DNA of 64,000 nt from Streptomyces bikiniensis (lineage in GTDB: Bacteria; Actinomycetota; Actinomycetes; Streptomycetales; Streptomycetaceae): assembly GCA_000716465.1 (NCBI GenBank), contig JNWL01000026.1, positions 18,015-82,014 of the forward strand, read 5' to 3'. Position 1 is the stretch's first letter. Every line of letters begins with the position of its first letter. Position numbers and translations under genes: made by a program. Positions 51,550 through 60,139 of this stretch are shown here, piece after piece. Below the pieces are notes generated by a model. It worked only from the letters and a program-made list of their open reading frames with translations, was not told where the DNA came from and made no database searches.

Positions 51550-51942
51550 TCAGCAGTCGCGCAGTTCCGGGGACTGGTTCAGAAGCTGCCCCCTTATGGA
51601 GGTGAAGCGGGCGAGCCGGTCGTCCACCGCCGGGTCCAGCGGGAAGACCGCCACCCGGTGGCAGTTCTGGAAGGCGAGACGCACCCCGAAGTGCCGCTGC
51701 AGGGCGCCACGGATGGCGTCGCTCGCGAGTGCGCGCAGCAGCTGACCGCGTGCCTGCTCATTCGGCGGCGGCGTCTGGTTGTCGGCGAACTCTCCGCCGT
51801 CGACCTTCAGCTGGGCCACCAGAGAGCTGATCATCTCCCATGCGTAGGGCAGGGAGGTCCGGACGCAGTCGACGAAGTCGGCTTCGTCGACCTCGCCTCG
51901 CTCGGCCTGTTCCAACAGGGCCGGTGAGACGTCGAGCGACAT
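51550..51942 (-). CDS. SCO5389-family conserved protein
   Basis: 130 residues, mostly helical (MSLDVSPALLEQAERGEVDEADFVDCVRTSLPYAWEMISSLVAQL; segments). It contains a conserved PPPNEQARGQLLRALASDAIRGALQRHFGV and ends NQSPELRDC. Conserved across Streptomyces with no assigned function. ATG 51942 has GAGAGGAG 5 nt upstream. It lies between the monooxygenase and nucS; a link to DNA repair is only positional. Confidence 0.8.
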   Translation of the reverse strand: MSLDVSPALLEQAERGEVDEADFVDCVRTSLPYAWEMISSLVAQLKVDGGEFADNQTPPPNEQARGQLLRALASDAIRGALQRHFGVRLAFQNCHRVAVFPLDPAVDDRLARFTSIRGQLLNQSPELRDC

Positions 51943-52177
51943 GGGTTCTCCTCTCGCGACCCCGCGGACGGGGTCTTGCGGGCAGGGCGGAGGCCGGGCC
52001 GTCCGCCACGCAGCGTGCCCGGACGACGACCTCCAGCTTCCACGGTAAGCGCGCAGTCCTGGCCGCACCAGAAGATGGGACACACAACCGGCCGATAACC
52101 GACGGGTGTTCGGCTCATGAAGATCCCCCTCCGGGTTCCGGGCGATGCCCGAATCGCGCGGAAGAGCGCCCGTCTTG

Positions 52178-52191
52178 TAGCGTTGCCGACC
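52178..52191 (+). promoter_or_regulatory. Leaderless -10 box of nucS
   Basis: TAGCGT (52178-52183), then eight bases, then ATG 52192. No SD. Confidence 0.5.
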
Positions 52192-52863
52192 ATGCGTCTC
52201 GTCATCGCCCGCTGTTCCGTCGACTACGCGGGCCGGCTCACCGCCCACCTGCCCTCCGCGCCCCGTCTGATCCTGGTCAAGGCAGACGGCAGCGTCTCCA
52301 TCCACGCGGACGACCGGGCGTACAAACCGCTCAACTGGATGTCCCCGCCGTGCACTCTGAAGGAGGGCACCGGCGACGACGCGGGCGTCTGGACCGTGAT
52401 CAACAAAGCGGGCGAGAAACTGATCATCACGATGGAGGAGGTCCTCCACGACTCCTCGCACGAGCTGGGCGTGGACCCGGGCCTCATCAAGGACGGGGTG
52501 GAGGCGCACCTCCAGGAGCTGCTCGCCGACCGCATCGAGACCCTCGGCGCGGGCTACTCCCTGATCCGCCGCGAGTACCCGACCGCGATCGGCCCCGTGG
52601 ACATCCTGTGCCGGGACTCGGACGGCGCGACGGTCGCGGTGGAGATCAAGCGGCGCGGTGAGATCGACGGCGTCGAGCAGCTGACCCGCTACCTGGAACT
52701 GCTCAACCGCGATCCGCACCTGGCGCCGGTGAAGGGCGTCTTCGCGGCCCAGGAGATCAAGCCGCAGGCGCGGGTCCTCGCGACGGACCGCGGGATCGGC
52801 TGCGTGGTCCTCGACTACGACGCCCTGCGCGGCATCGAGGACGACAAGCTGCGGCTGTTCTAG
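52192..52863 (+). CDS. nucS: NucS/EndoMS mismatch endonuclease
   Basis: 223 residues, full length. NucS cuts both strands at mismatches and is the actinobacterial replacement for MutSL. Catalytic residues appear in the expected spacing: D137 (GPVDIL), E151 and K153 ([10 protein letters not shown]), the PD-(D/E)XK core. The C-terminal DDKLRLF resembles the sliding-clamp-binding peptide that links NucS to replication. The N-terminal DNA-binding domain (1-about 110) is complete. Separate promoter and probably leaderless mRNA. Confidence 0.93.
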   Translation: MRLVIARCSVDYAGRLTAHLPSAPRLILVKADGSVSIHADDRAYKPLNWMSPPCTLKEGTGDDAGVWTVINKAGEKLIITMEEVLHDSSHELGVDPGLIKDGVEAHLQELLADRIETLGAGYSLIRREYPTAIGPVDILCRDSDGATVAVEIKRRGEIDGVEQLTRYLELLNRDPHLAPVKGVFAAQEIKPQARVLATDRGIGCVVLDYDALRGIEDDKLRLF

Positions 52864-52948
52864 GGCGGTACGGACGGTACGGGGACGGCCCCGGGTGCGT
52901 GGACACGCGCCCCGGGGCCGTTCCCGTTCTTCCGTATGGCGGTACGGG

Positions 52949-55570
52949 TCAGGCGGGGGTCTCCGTGGGCGTGGAGCCGCCGGGGGCGGGGGCGCTGTCG
53001 AGGGAGGCGGAGGCGGAGTTGCTGGGGCTGCCCTCCTCGGACGCGGAGGGGGTGGGCTCCGGGTCCGTCGGCTCCGGTTCGGTGGGCGGTGTCGTCGGAG
53101 GGGTCGTCGGCGTCGACGGCGACGGAGGACTCGGCTTCGGGGACGTCGTCGTCGGCTTCGGGCCGCCCGTCGTGGTCGGCCTCGACGTCGGGGACGTGGG
53201 CCCCGTCGTCTCCGTCGGGGACGTCGTCGCCGACGGGTCGTCCGAGGGCGAGGAGGACGGCGAGCCGCCGGTGGCGCCGGGGCTCGTGGAGGAGGACGGC
53301 GAGGCGCTGCCGGAGCCGGAGGGGCTCGGGGTGGCGGAGCCGGTGGGGGTGTTCGTCTCCCCCGGTTCGGCGTCCTCGGGCGTCTCCTCGGTGTCGGTCC
53401 CGTCGTCGGGGGCGCCCTGGGTCGCGGTGCTGTCGGAGGTGACGCGCTGCGGGGCCGGGTCCTCGCCGTTGCCGGAGGTGGCGCCGAGGGTCACGACGGT
53501 GCCGAGGGCGGCGACGAGGAGCGCGCCCGCGCCGACGGCGACGAGGTTGCGGCGGGCGCCGGCGAGGATGCCGCCGGCGAGGCCGGAGCGGCCGTCCTTC
53601 GCCGGCTCGGGGGGCGCGGCGGGCGCGGGGGTATTCTCGGCGAAGCCGGAGAAGGTGTCGGCGAAGCCGGGGAAGGCGGGGGCCGGGGTCCGCGCGGGTC
53701 CGCCGGGCAGCGGGGCCGTGACCGGCTCCGGGCCGGGGAGGGCCGGGCGGGCGGCCGGGGTGCCGCGCGGCGGGGAGACGGGCCCCTCGGCGCGGAGGGC
53801 GGCCGGGACGGCGTGTTCCCCGGAGAGGTCGGCGACGAGGGCGAGCGCCCGGCGGCCGGCGACGGTGCCGCGCTTGTCGGCGAGGACCCCGCGCATGCCG
53901 ATGGAGGCCTCCAGCTCGGCGCGGGCCCGCTCCAGGTTGCCCGCGCAGATCGCGAGGACGCCGAGCTCGTGGTGGAAGTAGGCCTCCTCCGCGACGTCCC
54001 CGGTCAGCCGGGCGGCCTCCTGGCCGGCGCGCAGGGCCCGTTCCCAGGCGCCCCAGTGCAGTCCGGCGGCGAAGGCGGGGGCGGCGGCGCGGGCGAGGAG
54101 GACGGCGGTGGCCCGGTGCTCGGCGGCGGCTTCGGCGTCGGCGGCGCTGCCCGGGAGGAGGGCGGTGAGGGCGGCGAGCAGGGCGTCGGCCTCGGCGGCG
54201 GCCCGCTCGGGGGTGACGGAGGGGTGGGCGGCCCACCAGGCGTAGTGCTGGGCGGCGGTGTGGGCGCGGTCGGCGGCCCCGGGCTCGTACCCCTGGGCGA
54301 GGAGCTGGGTGAGGACCCCGGCGGCGAGCCGGTAGCGGGGGCCGGCCGGGGAGAGCAGGCCGCAGGCCACGAGCTCGCCGAGGGCGGCGTCGGCGTGGGT
54401 GTCGCCGACCAGGGCGGGCAGGTGGGCCTGGTGCGGGACCTCGCCGCCGAGGGCGACGGCGAAGCGCAGGGCGGTCTGGGCGGAGCGGCTGAGCCGGGAG
54501 GCGAGGAGGGCGGCGGGGGCGGCGCCCTCGCCGAGGCTGGGCAGGGGTATCTCGCGCAGTTCGACGTCGGGGTCGCCGGCGCCGTCGAAGGCGGCGGCCG
54601 CGGCCTTCGCCGCCGCGTCGGGGTCGGTGGGTCCGAAGGCCTCTTCGAGGGCGCCGAAGGCGTCGAACTCGGCGGGGGTGACGCGCAGCCGGTCGCGCTG
54701 GCGGAGCAGGGCGCCGGCCTGGACGAAGCGGAGGGGCAGGCCCTCGGACTCGAACCACAGGTCGCCGGCCCAGTTGGCCTCCTCGTCGGTGAGGGTGCGG
54801 CCGACGGCGCTCTCCAGGAGTGCGAGGGCGGCGCCGCGGCCGAGACCGGCGAGGAGGACCTCCTCCAGCTGGGTGCCGGCCGAGGGGGCGGGGGTGTCGG
54901 GGGCCGCGGCGAGGAGGAAGGCGCACTCGGGGGCGGCGGTGAGGAGTTCGTCGAGGGCGGCGCCGCCGAACTCCAGGTCGTCGACGACGACCACGGCGCC
55001 GACGTCGCGGAGCCGGTCGAGGAGGGCGGCCCGGTCGGGGCGCTGCCCGGGGGCGTGCCGGACGGCGGCGAAGAGCTCGTGGAGGAGTTCGCCGGCGGTG
55101 CGGTGGTGGCCGGAGAGGCGGACGACGCCGTCGGGGGCGAGGCCTGCGCAGTCGGCGGCGACCGCGTCGAGGAGGGCGGTGCGGCCGGATCCGGGGACGC
55201 CGAGGAGCCGCACGGAGCGGCCGCGGCCGAGGATCGCGGTGAGGCGTTCGCGCTCCTCCTGGCGTTCGAGGAGGGGCAGGGCGGGGGCCGCCGGGCCGGG
55301 CGGTACGGGCGGGGCGGCGGCGCGGGCGGCCTCGGCGCGCTCCTCGGGGGTGCGGGGGCGCGGGGCCTCCGGCTCCTGTCCGGGCGGGCAGGGTTCGATC
55401 TCGCTGCCGTCGACGGGGTTGACGGTGAGGAGGAGCTCGCCGGAGACGAGCCGGACGACGCGGGCGCGCGCGGGCGTGGCCGCGGGTGCGGGCACGCCGC
55501 GGCCCTGGCGGGCCTCCTCGCCCTCGGTGTCGTGACCGTACTCCTCCGGCCCCGGGTTGATCGGGTCCAT
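52949..55570 (-). CDS. STAND-like ATPase with one TM and Ser/Thr/Pro-rich external tail
   Basis: 873 residues. Residues about 105-340 hold an ATPase with Walker A GVPGSGRTALLDAV and Walker B VVVVDDLEF; residues about 340-620 are helical, TPR-like (HHELGVLAICAGNLERARAELEASIGMRG). One TM (about 690-715, LVAVGAGALLVAALGTVVTLGA) is followed by about 160 residues of Ser/Thr/Pro-rich sequence outside. Start ATG 55570 has AGGA 2-3 nt upstream; TTG 55585 is the alternative. The architecture (cytoplasmic NTPase, external stalk) resembles a signalling or assembly platform; the function is unknown. Confidence 0.78.
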   Translation of the reverse strand: MDPINPGPEEYGHDTEGEEARQGRGVPAPAATPARARVVRLVSGELLLTVNPVDGSEIEPCPPGQEPEAPRPRTPEERAEAARAAAPPVPPGPAAPALPLLERQEERERLTAILGRGRSVRLLGVPGSGRTALLDAVAADCAGLAPDGVVRLSGHHRTAGELLHELFAAVRHAPGQRPDRAALLDRLRDVGAVVVVDDLEFGGAALDELLTAAPECAFLLAAAPDTPAPSAGTQLEEVLLAGLGRGAALALLESAVGRTLTDEEANWAGDLWFESEGLPLRFVQAGALLRQRDRLRVTPAEFDAFGALEEAFGPTDPDAAAKAAAAAFDGAGDPDVELREIPLPSLGEGAAPAALLASRLSRSAQTALRFAVALGGEVPHQAHLPALVGDTHADAALGELVACGLLSPAGPRYRLAAGVLTQLLAQGYEPGAADRAHTAAQHYAWWAAHPSVTPERAAAEADALLAALTALLPGSAADAEAAAEHRATAVLLARAAAPAFAAGLHWGAWERALRAGQEAARLTGDVAEEAYFHHELGVLAICAGNLERARAELEASIGMRGVLADKRGTVAGRRALALVADLSGEHAVPAALRAEGPVSPPRGTPAARPALPGPEPVTAPLPGGPARTPAPAFPGFADTFSGFAENTPAPAAPPEPAKDGRSGLAGGILAGARRNLVAVGAGALLVAALGTVVTLGATSGNGEDPAPQRVTSDSTATQGAPDDGTDTEETPEDAEPGETNTPTGSATPSPSGSGSASPSSSTSPGATGGSPSSSPSDDPSATTSPTETTGPTSPTSRPTTTGGPKPTTTSPKPSPPSPSTPTTPPTTPPTEPEPTDPEPTPSASEEGSPSNSASASLDSAPAPGGSTPTETPA

Positions 55571-55788
55571 GGTCCTAGCCCCCAAGAAGCGGTGTGCGGG
55601 CCCGCCGGGTGGGTCGCGTCCTCGTGCGGACGGCCGAATGTGCGGACGGCCGAAACCCTAGACCGTGGCCGGACCTCCGGGAACAGTCGGGGTGCTCCCG
55701 AGACCAAGACGTCACGGTCTTGTGAGGATTGAGCGTGACGCCTGGTTCGCGCCGTCGGTCCGCTCCGGCCTCCTCTCGGGGGCGGTTC

Positions 55789-56112
55789 TCAGACCCGGGG
55801 CAGCGACTCCAGGGCGAGGCCGCCCTCGATGGCGAGGATGCGGTGCAGCCGGGTGGCGACGAGGAGGCGCTGCATCTGGGGCGGCACCCCGCGCAGGACC
55901 AGGCGCCGGCCGCAGCGGCCGGCCCGCCGGTGGGCGCCCATGATGACGCCGAGCCCGGTGGCGTCCCAGGAGTCGAGCCCTGTCAGGTCGAGCACCAGGT
56001 CGCCGACTCCGTCGTCGACGGCCGAGTGCAGGACCGTACGGGCGTCCGCCGCGCTGCGGACGTCGAGGCGGCCCCCGACGACCAGCTCGACATGGTCGCC
56101 CCTGATGTGCAT
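55789..56112 (-). CDS. STAS-domain anti-anti-sigma-factor-like protein
   Basis: 107 residues. The STAS fold runs MHIRGDHVELVVGGRLDVRSAADARTVL ... GVGDLVLDLTGLDSWDATGLGVIMGAHRRAG (segments). The usual phospho-acceptor motif D-S-S/T-G-L-G reads D-A-T-G-L-G here, so regulation by phosphorylation may be altered. ATG 56112 follows GGGGAG. No partner anti-sigma kinase gene is adjacent; it lies 218 bp from the STAND-like ATPase gene on the same strand. Confidence 0.85.
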   Translation of the reverse strand: MHIRGDHVELVVGGRLDVRSAADARTVLHSAVDDGVGDLVLDLTGLDSWDATGLGVIMGAHRRAGRCGRRLVLRGVPPQMQRLLVATRLHRILAIEGGLALESLPRV

Positions 56113-56301
56113 ATGCGCTCCCCGAGAGTGCTCCGTCTTGCAACAACTGACTGCCGCACCGGCAGAAGCGTTGCGCCTTGTCAGCGATCCAGTACCGAAA
56201 TTCACCCCGTGGAGTGAGGGCGGGGTGGGCGGGCCGGGGCCGGTACTCGTTCCGTGGGCCCGTGTGTCCGTACGGGCGGGGCCCCGACAGCCCCGGTCCG
56301 C

Positions 56302-57150
56302 TCAGTACGTGTAGTAGCCCTGCCCGCTCTTGCGCCCGATGTCACCCGCGTCCACCATCCGGCGCATCACCTCCGGCGGCGCGAACTTCTCGTCCTGGGA
56401 CTCGGTGTAGATGTTGTTCGCCGCGTTCACCAGGATGTCGATGCCGGTCAGGTCGGCGGTGGCGAGCGGGCCCATGGCGTGGCCGAAGCCGAGCCTGCAG
56501 GCGGTGTCGATGTCCTCGGCGGTGGCGACGCCCGACTCCTGGAGCTTGGCGGCCTCGACGACGAGGGCGGCGATGAGCCGGGTGGTGACGAAGCCGGCGA
56601 CGTCGCGGTTGACGACGATGCAGGTCTTGCCGACGGACTCGGCGAAGGCGCGGGCGGCGGCGAGGGTGGCGTCGCTGGTCTTGTAGCCGCGGACGAGCTC
56701 GCAGAGCTGCATCATCGGGACCGGGGAGAAGAAGTGGGTGCCGACGACGGCCTCGGGGCGCCCGGTCACCGCGGCGATCTTGGTGATCGGGATCGCGGAG
56801 GTGTTGGAGGCGAGGACGGCGCCGTCCTTGGCGACCTTGTCGAGCGAGCGGAAGATCTCGTGCTTGACGTCGAGGTTCTCGAAGACGGCCTCGACGATCA
56901 CGTCGGCGTCCGCGACGGCTTCGAGGTCGGTGGTGGCGGTGATCCGGCCGAGGGCGGCGTCCGCGTCGGCGGCGTCCAGCTTCCCCTTGGCGACGAAGCG
57001 GTCGTACGACGCCTTGATGCCGTCGGTGCCGCGGGTCAGGGCGGCGTCGGTGACGTCACGCAGGACGACGTCCCAGCCCGCCTGTGCCGAGACCTGTGCG
57101 ATGCCGGATCCCATGAGTCCGGCCCCGATGACGGCGAGCTTCCTGGCCAC
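56302..57150 (-). CDS. hbd: 3-hydroxybutyryl-CoA dehydrogenase
   Basis: 282 residues, the canonical length. The Rossmann motif is VIGAGLMGSGIAQ; then VFENLDVKHEIFRSLD, ASNTSAIPITKIA, GTHFFSPVPMMQL with the catalytic His, and NRDVAGFVTTRL. It oxidises (S)-3-hydroxybutyryl-CoA with NAD(P)+ or reduces acetoacetyl-CoA. GTG 57150 matches the family N-terminus and has AGGGG upstream; GTG 57168 is an alternative. Acts between thiolase (38424) and crotonase in the butyryl-CoA/ethylmalonyl-CoA route. Confidence 0.93.
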   Translation of the reverse strand: MARKLAVIGAGLMGSGIAQVSAQAGWDVVLRDVTDAALTRGTDGIKASYDRFVAKGKLDAADADAALGRITATTDLEAVADADVIVEAVFENLDVKHEIFRSLDKVAKDGAVLASNTSAIPITKIAAVTGRPEAVVGTHFFSPVPMMQLCELVRGYKTSDATLAAARAFAESVGKTCIVVNRDVAGFVTTRLIAALVVEAAKLQESGVATAEDIDTACRLGFGHAMGPLATADLTGIDILVNAANNIYTESQDEKFAPPEVMRRMVDAGDIGRKSGQGYYTY

Positions 57151-57293
57151 GATGTTCCACCCCTCCACGCCTGTTCACTTCTGGCTCTCCGGCGGAGATT
57201 AGCGGTCCGGGGCCGCCATGTGACCGCTAAGTAATGCGCGTCACGCCCTCTTTGACGGACGTCACACTCGCGACAGGCGGCGGGCGGGCGCGT

Positions 57294-57929
57294 TCAGGTT
57301 CGTACGGCGTACGTCAGGACCTTGTCGCTCAGCAGCTCCTCGATCTCGTCGAGGAGGACGAGGGCCTCGCGGGAGACGGCGGTCGCCCGGCGGCCCGCGG
57401 TCATCTCACCGGTGATGTAGGCGACGACCGTGTTCTCGATCCAGGCGAGCTGGCCGCCGACGAGGAGCGGCAGCGGGTCGTCGTCGGCGGCGCCGGTCTC
57501 CTCGCGGAGGGTGGTGACGACGGCGTCGCGGACCTGTTCCTGGAGGTGGAAGAGGCGGGCCTTGAGGGTGGGGGCGTGCTCGATGACGTTCATGAAGGCG
57601 TCGAAGCCGTCCATGAGTCCGTACGCGGGCGACACGGCCCCGATGTCCTGGCGCAGCTCCCGCAGGACGGCGTGGGCGGCGGACTCGCCCCGGTCGCGGC
57701 CGCGGATCATGCGGGCGAGGCGCAGGGTGACGCCGTCCATGCGGTCGAGGAAGAGGTCCTCCTTGGCGGGGAAGTAGTTGTAGACGGTGTTGACGGAGAC
57801 GTCGGCCGCCTCGGCGACGTCCGCGACCGTCACGCCCGTGAAGCCGCGCTCCAGGAAGAGCCCGGTGGCGACGTCGGAGATCCGCTGCTTCGTCTCGCGC
57901 TTCTTGCGCTCCCTGAGTCCCTCGGCCAT
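57294..57929 (-). CDS. TetR-family repressor of adjacent exporter
   Basis: 211 residues. HTH at about 12-60: RISDVATGLFLERGFTGVTVADVAEAADVSVNTVYNYFPAKEDLF (segments). The ligand domain has LLVGGQLAWIENTVVAY. TAGGAT (57941-57936) lies 6 nt before ATG 57929, so the mRNA is probably leaderless. It is divergent from a DrrAB-like ABC exporter with an AT-rich 87-bp gap, the standard self-repressed efflux layout. The inducer is unknown. Confidence 0.88.
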   Translation of the reverse strand: MAEGLRERKKRETKQRISDVATGLFLERGFTGVTVADVAEAADVSVNTVYNYFPAKEDLFLDRMDGVTLRLARMIRGRDRGESAAHAVLRELRQDIGAVSPAYGLMDGFDAFMNVIEHAPTLKARLFHLQEQVRDAVVTTLREETGAADDDPLPLLVGGQLAWIENTVVAYITGEMTAGRRATAVSREALVLLDEIEELLSDKVLTYAVRT

Positions 57930-58016
57930 GCCCTCATCCTAGACACCCTGAAAACTTGCGCTCCCATGAATTTTGGAGAGATTGCAATTTTGGGGTGGCT
58001 CTGTTTTTCTGGGCAC
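57930..58016. promoter_or_regulatory. AT-rich divergent promoter, tetR / ABC exporter
   Basis: Plus strand: -35 TTGCAA (57982-57987), 17 bp, -10 TTTTCT (58005-58010), six bases, ATG 58017. Minus strand: TAGGAT (57941-57936). The repeated GAATTTTGG / GCAATTTTGG (57968-57977, 57984-57993) is a candidate TetR target. Confidence 0.55.
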
Positions 58017-58790
58017 ATGTCCCTCATCAGCACGTCCGGGCTCTTCCGGACCTTCATGACCGAGAGCGGTCCCGTGGAGGCCGTCCGCGGGATCGACCTG
58101 ACCGTCCGGTCCGGCGAGGTCGTCGGTCTCCTCGGACCCAACGGAGCCGGCAAGACGACCACCCTCCGGATGCTCACCACGCTCCTGCCGCCCACCGGCG
58201 GCACCGCCACCGTCGCCGGCCACGACCTCGTGCGGAACCCCGCCGCCGTCCGCCGACGGATCGGGTACGTCGCCCAGTCCGGCGGGCTCGACCCCCAGGA
58301 GACCGTCCGCGCCGAACTCGTCCTCCAGGCCCGCCTCCACGGCATGGACCGGGCGGGCGCGGCGGCCCGTGCCGGGGAGCTGGCGGCCGACCTCGGCCTC
58401 ACCGGCCTTCTCGACCGCAGGACCCCGGCGCTCTCCGGCGGCCAGCGCCGCCGGCTCGACCTCGCCCTGGGCCTCGTCCACCGACCGGAACTGCTCTTCC
58501 TCGACGAGCCGACGACCGGCCTCGACCCCGGCAGCCGCGCCGACCTGTGGGCGCTCGTGCGCCGCCTGCGCGACGAGCACGGCACCACCGTCGTCCTCAC
58601 CACCCACTACCTGGACGAGGCCGACGCCCTCGCCGACCGGCTCGTGATCGTGGACGGGGGGACGATCGTCGCCGAGGACAGCCCCGCCGGGCTCAAGGCC
58701 GCGCACGGCGCCACCACCCTCCAGGAGGCCTTCCTCGCCGTCACCGGACGCGGCCCCGCCCCCGCCGACCCCTCCCCCGCAGCCGTCTAG
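58017..58790 (+). CDS. ABC exporter ATP-binding protein, DrrA-like
   Basis: 257 residues. Walker A GPNGAGKTTTL, signature ALSGGQRRRLDLALGL, Walker B ELLFLDEPTTGLDPGS, switch TTHYLDEAD. It resembles DrrA-type drug exporter ATPases, with a short C-terminus (TTLQEAFLAVTGRG). Start ATG 58017 is preceded by a promoter and no SD. Ten bases separate it from the permease gene. Confidence 0.9.
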   Translation: MSLISTSGLFRTFMTESGPVEAVRGIDLTVRSGEVVGLLGPNGAGKTTTLRMLTTLLPPTGGTATVAGHDLVRNPAAVRRRIGYVAQSGGLDPQETVRAELVLQARLHGMDRAGAAARAGELAADLGLTGLLDRRTPALSGGQRRRLDLALGLVHRPELLFLDEPTTGLDPGSRADLWALVRRLRDEHGTTVVLTTHYLDEADALADRLVIVDGGTIVAEDSPAGLKAAHGATTLQEAFLAVTGRGPAPADPSPAAV

Positions 58791-58800
58791 GAGTCCCGCG

Positions 58801-59553
58801 ATGTCCCTGTTCCACGACACGGCGCTGGTCTTCGGCCGGTACGCCCGCCAGACCCTGCGCTCCCCGTTCCAGATCCTCTTCGGCGTCCTGATGCCGCTGC
58901 TCCACCTGCTCTTCTTCGGGCCGCTGCTCACCGGCCTCCCGCTGGGCCGCGAGGGCGACTCCTGGCAGGTCCTCGTCCCCGGCCTGCTGCTCCAGCTCGG
59001 CCTCTTCGGCGCCTCGTTCGCCGGTTTCTCGATCATCATGGAGAAGAACTGGGGCGTGCTCGACCGGATGCGGGCCACCCCGGTGAGCCGGCTGGCGCTG
59101 CTGCTCGGCCGGGTGCTGCGGGACGCCTCGCTCTTCGTCTTCCAGGCCGTGCTGCTCGTCCTGGCGGCGCTGCCGATGGGGCTGCGGGCGCCGCTCCCCG
59201 GGGTCCTGATCGGCTTCGGCTTCGTGGCGCTGCTCTCGGTGGCACTGGCCTCCCTCTCGTACGCGCTCGCCCTGAAGCTGCCGAGCCCGCAGGCGTTCGG
59301 CCCCGCCGTCAACACGCTCGCCCTGCCGATGATGCTGCTGTCGGGCCTGATGCTGCCGATGGCCCTCGCCCCCGGCTGGCTCGACCTGCTCTCGCGCCTG
59401 GTCCCGTTCCGCTACCTGGTGGACGCGGTCCGGGAGGCGTACATCGGCCACTACACGACCCCGGCCGTGCTGTACGGGGTGCTCGTCGCCCTCGCCCTGG
59501 CGGCGCTCGCGGTGACGATCGGCACACGGACGTTCCGGAGCGCGGGCGCCTGA
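58801..59553 (+). CDS. ABC-2 exporter permease, DrrB-like
   Basis: 250 residues, about six TM helices. The N-terminus (DTALVFGRYARQTLRSP) is the elongated cytoplasmic start; then ILFGVLMPLLHLLFFGPLL, WQVLVPGLLLQLGLFGASFAGFSI, MLLSGLMLPMALAPGWL and FRYLVDAVREAYIGH, the ABC-2 signature. SD GGAG is 8 nt upstream. Together with the preceding ATPase it would export a hydrophobic compound; substrate unknown. Confidence 0.88.
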   Translation: MSLFHDTALVFGRYARQTLRSPFQILFGVLMPLLHLLFFGPLLTGLPLGREGDSWQVLVPGLLLQLGLFGASFAGFSIIMEKNWGVLDRMRATPVSRLALLLGRVLRDASLFVFQAVLLVLAALPMGLRAPLPGVLIGFGFVALLSVALASLSYALALKLPSPQAFGPAVNTLALPMMLLSGLMLPMALAPGWLDLLSRLVPFRYLVDAVREAYIGHYTTPAVLYGVLVALALAALAVTIGTRTFRSAGA

Positions 59554-59554
59554 C

Positions 59555-59566
59555 TACGCTGGCGCC
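59555..59566 (+). promoter_or_regulatory. Leaderless -10 box of cobalamin adenosyltransferase
   Basis: TACGCT (59555-59560), then GGCGCC, then ATG 59567. Confidence 0.55.
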
Positions 59567-60139
59567 ATGGTCAATCTGACGCGCATCTACACCCGTACCG
59601 GCGACAAGGGCACCACGGCGCTCGGCGACATGAGCCGCACCGCCAAGACGGACCTGCGGATCTCGGCCTACGCCGACGCCAACGAGGCGAACGCCGTGAT
59701 CGGTACGGCGATCGCCCTCGGCCGGCTCGACGAGGAGGTCGTGAAGGTCCTCGTCCGCGTCCAGAACGACCTCTTCGACGTCGGCGCGGACCTCTCCACC
59801 CCCGTCGTGGAGAACCCGCAGTACCCCCCGCTGCGGGTGGAGCAGTCCTACGTCGACAAGCTGGAGGCCGACTGCGACCGCTTCCTGGAGGAGCTGGAGA
59901 AGCTGCGCTCCTTCATCCTGCCGGGCGGCACGCCCGGGGCGGCGCTGCTGCACCAGGCGTGCACGGTGGTCCGGCGGGCGGAGCGCTCCACCTGGGCGGC
60001 CCTGGAGGTGCACGGCGAGACGATGAACCCGCTGACCGCCACGTACCTCAACCGCCTATCGGACCTGCTCTTCATCCTCGCGCGCACGGCCAACAAGGCG
60101 GTCGGGGACGTGCTCTGGGTCCCGGGCGGGGACCGCTGA
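59567..60139 (+). CDS. Cob(I)alamin adenosyltransferase, PduO type
   Basis: 190 residues, trimeric PduO fold. The N-terminal ATP motif is TRTGDKGTTALGDMSRTAK; the conserved region PGGTPGAALLHQACTVVRRAERS and the late motif YLNRLSDLLFILAR complete it. It makes adenosylcobalamin, the cofactor of IcmA and methylmalonyl-CoA mutase. Its last 84 bp are also coding on the opposite strand (membrane protein at 60056). Confidence 0.93.
   Translation: MVNLTRIYTRTGDKGTTALGDMSRTAKTDLRISAYADANEANAVIGTAIALGRLDEEVVKVLVRVQNDLFDVGADLSTPVVENPQYPPLRVEQSYVDKLEADCDRFLEELEKLRSFILPGGTPGAALLHQACTVVRRAERSTWAALEVHGETMNPLTATYLNRLSDLLFILARTANKAVGDVLWVPGGDR

Noticed and set aside
53000..55732. 945-codon plus-strand frame opposite the STAND-like ATPase
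   Set aside because: Gly/Arg-rich shadow without recognisable domains; the minus strand has Walker motifs and a TM.
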